A stretch of 7,455 nt of DNA, taken from positions 1 through 7,455 of the forward strand of contig JAPSKJ010000100.1 in NCBI GenBank assembly GCA_031177735.1, written 5' to 3'. The notes beneath the pieces were generated by a model. The model saw only the letters and a program-made list of their open reading frames with translations. It searched no databases and was not told the DNA's origin. Shown one piece after another: positions 5,547-7,455 of this stretch; within the stretch, counting starts at the first letter, position 1; the number at the start of each line of letters is the position of its first letter. This DNA comes from Nocardioides sp. (GTDB taxonomy: Bacteria > Actinomycetota > Actinomycetes > Propionibacteriales > Nocardioidaceae). The position numbers and the translations under genes were made by a program.

Positions 5547-6662
5547 TCAGGCGAGCACCTCGTCCAGGTCGACCACCTCGATGCCGACCGCCGCGCCGAC
5601 CGGTCCGTTGGTCAGTGCCCCCGCATGGGTGTTCAGGCCGAGCGCGAGCGGCCGGTCGTCGGCCATCGCCTGCCGCCAGCCCTTGTCGGCCAGCGCGACG
5701 ACGTAGGGCAGGGTGGCGTTGGTCAGGGCGTAGGTCGAGGTGTTGGGCACCGCACCCGGCATGTTGGCGACGCAGTAGAAGGTCGAGCCGTGCACCTGGA
5801 AGGTCGGGTCGGCGTGGGTGGTCGGCCGGGAGTCCTCGAAGCACCCGCCCTGGTCGATCGCGATGTCGACGAGCACCGAGCCGGGCTTCATCTGCGCGAC
5901 GAGCGCGTTGGAGACCAGCTTCGGTGCCGCGGCGCCGGGGATCAGCACCGCGCCGATCACCATGTCGGCCGACTTGACCTGCTCCTCGATCGCGAGCCGT
6001 GACGAGGCCAGCCCGTGCACCCGGTTGTGGTAGCGCCAGAACGACATCCGCAGCTTGTCCAGGTCCGTGTCGAGCAGGGTGACGTCGGCGCCCATCCCGA
6101 GCGCGATGTTCGCGGCGTTCTGCCCGGAGACGCCGGCGCCGATGATGACGACCTTCGCGTTGGCCACGCCGCCGACCCCGCCGAGGAGCACGCCGCGGCC
6201 GCCCTGCGCCTTCATCAGCGCGTGCGCGCCGACCTGGGGTGCCAGGCAGCCGGCCACCTCCGACATCGGGTAGAGCAGCGGGAGCGCGCCGCCGGGCAGC
6301 TGGACGGTCTCGTAGGCGATCGCGGTGACCTTGCTGGCCAGCAGCTGCTCGGTGAGCGGCTTGTCGGCGGCCAGGTGCAGGTAGGTGAAGAGGGTCAGGT
6401 CCTCCCGCAGGCGGTGGTACTCCTCCGCGACCGGCTCCTTGACCTTGAGCACCATGTCGGCGGCGGCCCACGTCTCGTCGGCGTCCGGCAGCAGGGTGGC
6501 GCCGGCGGCGGCGTACTCCTCGTCCGGGATCTGCGACCCCTCGCCGGCGCCGGCCTGCACGAAGACCTCGTGCCCGTGGCTGACCAGCTCGTGCACGCCG
6601 ATCGGGGTGATGGCCACGCGGTACTCGTGGTTCTTGACTTCCTTCGGGACGCCGATCCGCAT
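5547..6662 (-). CDS. ald: Alanine dehydrogenase
   Basis: The enzyme reversibly deaminates L-alanine to pyruvate and ammonium with NAD+, and some members also reduce glyoxylate to glycine. The product has 371 residues, the same length as the M. tuberculosis enzyme as I recall it. It opens with MRIGVPKEVKNHEYRVAITP (pyruvate-binding Arg15). LKVKEP carries catalytic Lys75, and FTYLHLAA carries catalytic His96. The Rossmann loop IGAGVSG lies at about 174-180, with Asp198 after it for NAD preference. VDIAIDQGGCFE carries Asp270. These residues fall at the known Mtb positions with no offset. The ATG at 6662 has AGAGG 5 nt upstream. It converges with the ROK gene (34-bp gap) and diverges from the amidase. 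In mycobacteria ald is controlled by the Lrp-type regulator AldR; no such gene is present here. Alanine catabolism or redox balancing at low oxygen are the known roles. Confidence 0.98.
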   Translation of the reverse strand: MRIGVPKEVKNHEYRVAITPIGVHELVSHGHEVFVQAGAGEGSQIPDEEYAAAGATLLPDADETWAAADMVLKVKEPVAEEYHRLREDLTLFTYLHLAADKPLTEQLLASKVTAIAYETVQLPGGALPLLYPMSEVAGCLAPQVGAHALMKAQGGRGVLLGGVGGVANAKVVIIGAGVSGQNAANIALGMGADVTLLDTDLDKLRMSFWRYHNRVHGLASSRLAIEEQVKSADMVIGAVLIPGAAAPKLVSNALVAQMKPGSVLVDIAIDQGGCFEDSRPTTHADPTFQVHGSTFYCVANMPGAVPNTSTYALTNATLPYVVALADKGWRQAMADDRPLALGLNTHAGALTNGPVGAAVGIEVVDLDEVLA

Positions 6663-6677
6663 GTCCGCCTCTTTCCT

Positions 6678-6697
6678 TCCGGGGTCGCCCTCCGGGG
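6678..6697. repeat. Direct repeat TCCGGGG x2 in the ald leader
   Basis: TCCGGGG occurs at 6678-6684 and 6691-6697, a 13-bp period with a 6-bp spacer. It lies between the candidate ald -10 box and the ald ribosome site, so it would be in the 5' leader of the ald mRNA. It might be a regulator site or an RNA element, but GC-rich 7-mers recur easily by chance in this genome. Confidence 0.35.
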
Positions 6698-6706
6698 CTT
6701 TGCGCG

Positions 6707-6712
6707 AACATA
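6707..6712 (-). promoter_or_regulatory. Candidate -10 box for ald
   Basis: On the minus strand TATGTT at 6712-6707 fits TANNNT. It is in the only AT-rich patch ahead of ald and would give a leader of roughly 38 nt. The position 17 bp further upstream holds GCCCGG, which is not a recognisable -35 box, so an activator may be needed if this is the promoter. Confidence 0.35.
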
Positions 6713-6739
6713 TCCCGCTTCGGCCCGCACCGGGCTGGC

Positions 6740-6745
6740 TATCTT
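6740..6745 (+). promoter_or_regulatory. Candidate -10 box for a leaderless amidase transcript
   Basis: TATCTT fits TANNNT and ends 6 nt before the ATG at 6752. This spacing would place the transcription start at the ATG itself. No Shine-Dalgarno-like sequence lies between 6725 and 6751, which supports a leaderless mRNA. No clear -35 box is present. A 5-bp inverted repeat, GCCCG-CAC-CGGGC (6723-6735), lies immediately upstream. Confidence 0.5.
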
Positions 6746-6751
6746 CACCGC

Positions 6752-7455
6752 ATGACGCGTGTGCACGCCTTCACCGACGACGCCCTCGGCACCGACGACG
6801 CCGTGGGTCTGGTCCAACGGCTCGAGCGGGGCGAGGTGTCCGCCACCGAGCTGGTCGAGGCGGCGATCGCCCGGGTGGAGAAGGTCGACGGCGAGCTCAA
6901 CGCGATGGCGGTGCGGGCCTACGACCGGGCCCGGGTCGCCGCGCAGCAGTCGGTGAGCGGCTACTTCGCCGGCGTCCCGACCCTGATCAAGGACAACGTC
7001 GACGTGGCCGGCCTGGCCACCCAGCACGGCACCGACGCCTTCCGTGCGGCGATCGCCAAGCGCGACGGTGAGGTCGCCCGGCTGTTCAAGCGCTCCGGGC
7101 TGGTGTGGCTGGGCAAGACCCGCCTGAGCGAGTACGGCTTCTCCGCGGCCGCGGAGCACCCGCGTCAGGGAGCCGTCCGCTGCCCCTGGGACACCGAGCG
7201 GATCGCCGGCGCCAGCTCCTCGGGCGCGGGTGCGCTCGTCGCCGCCGGGGCGGTCCCGCTGGCGCACGGCAACGACGGCGGCGGCTCGATCCGCATCCCG
7301 GCGAGCGTCAACGGCCTGGTCGGGCTCAAGCCCACCCGCGGCCGACTCCCGCTCGACCCGCTGCACCGGCGCATGCCCGTGCGCATCGTCGCCGACGGCG
7401 TGCTCACCCGGTCGGTGCGCGACACCGCCGCGTTCCTGCGGGAGGCCGAGCGGCT
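6752..7455 (+). CDS. Amidase-signature family hydrolase, C-terminus cut off
   Basis: The frame runs open from ATG 6752 to the window edge, giving 234 residues of a protein whose family usually has 450-500. It hydrolyses a carbon-nitrogen bond by a Ser-cisSer-Lys mechanism. Lys80 lies in TLIKDNVDVAG. The signature region begins IAGASSSGAG (cis-Ser155), and the nucleophile Ser179 lies in GNDGGGSIRIPAS, followed by NGLVGLKPTRGR. The Lys-to-Ser gap of 75 and Ser-to-Ser gap of 24 match fatty acid amide hydrolase, so the triad is complete. The signature departs from the usual GGSSGGSA and TDTGGS with GASSSGAG and GNDGGGS. This is not typical of GatA, and the GatA partners gatB and gatC are not adjacent. 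A broad-specificity amidase, perhaps near the 6-aminohexanoate cyclic-dimer hydrolase branch, is possible. The substrate is unknown. No signal peptide is seen. It diverges from ald across 89 bp. Confidence 0.93.
   Translation, partial: MTRVHAFTDDALGTDDAVGLVQRLERGEVSATELVEAAIARVEKVDGELNAMAVRAYDRARVAAQQSVSGYFAGVPTLIKDNVDVAGLATQHGTDAFRAAIAKRDGEVARLFKRSGLVWLGKTRLSEYGFSAAAEHPRQGAVRCPWDTERIAGASSSGAGALVAAGAVPLAHGNDGGGSIRIPASVNGLVGLKPTRGRLPLDPLHRRMPVRIVADGVLTRSVRDTAAFLREAER

Overview
The window is very GC-rich, with codon third positions almost entirely G or C. It carries actinobacterial-type genes: an alanine dehydrogenase of the same length and active-site numbering as the Mycobacterium tuberculosis enzyme, and two genes that look able to start without a leader. 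A high-GC actinobacterium is the likely source. A Nocardioides-like organism is my guess from gene content and is not proven by the sequence.

Layout. Positions 1-206 (+) hold the C-terminal end of an unidentified membrane protein. Positions 267-4274 (-) hold a three-gene operon in transcription order zwf, edd, eda, with 4-bp and 8-bp gene overlaps. It encodes glucose-6-phosphate dehydrogenase, 6-phosphogluconate dehydratase and KDPG aldolase. A strong hairpin at 229-267 sits between the converging membrane gene and eda. An AT-richer 83-bp gap (4275-4357) separates zwf from a divergent ROK-family transcriptional regulator (4358-5512, +). Next come a convergent alanine dehydrogenase gene (5547-6662, -) and, diverging from it across an 89-bp gap, an amidase-signature hydrolase that runs off the right edge (6752-7455, +).

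How the genes work together. Zwf oxidises glucose 6-phosphate; its lactone product must be hydrolysed by a lactonase not encoded here. Edd dehydrates 6-phosphogluconate to KDPG, and Eda splits KDPG to pyruvate plus glyceraldehyde 3-phosphate. This is the Entner-Doudoroff route packaged as one transcript. The divergent ROK protein has an N-terminal winged helix and a damaged ATP-binding motif, so it is probably a sugar-sensing repressor of this operon. A small inverted repeat in the shared promoter region is a candidate operator. Alanine dehydrogenase links alanine to pyruvate and ammonia. The amidase substrate is unknown, and no functional link to the sugar operon is visible.

No mobile element, CRISPR array, tRNA or rRNA was seen, and there is no gene-free stretch longer than 300 bases. 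I found no clearly new biological system. The most interesting points are the compact Entner-Doudoroff operon with its own regulator, the overlapping TTG start of eda, the strand-asymmetric terminator hairpin, and two candidate leaderless promoters.
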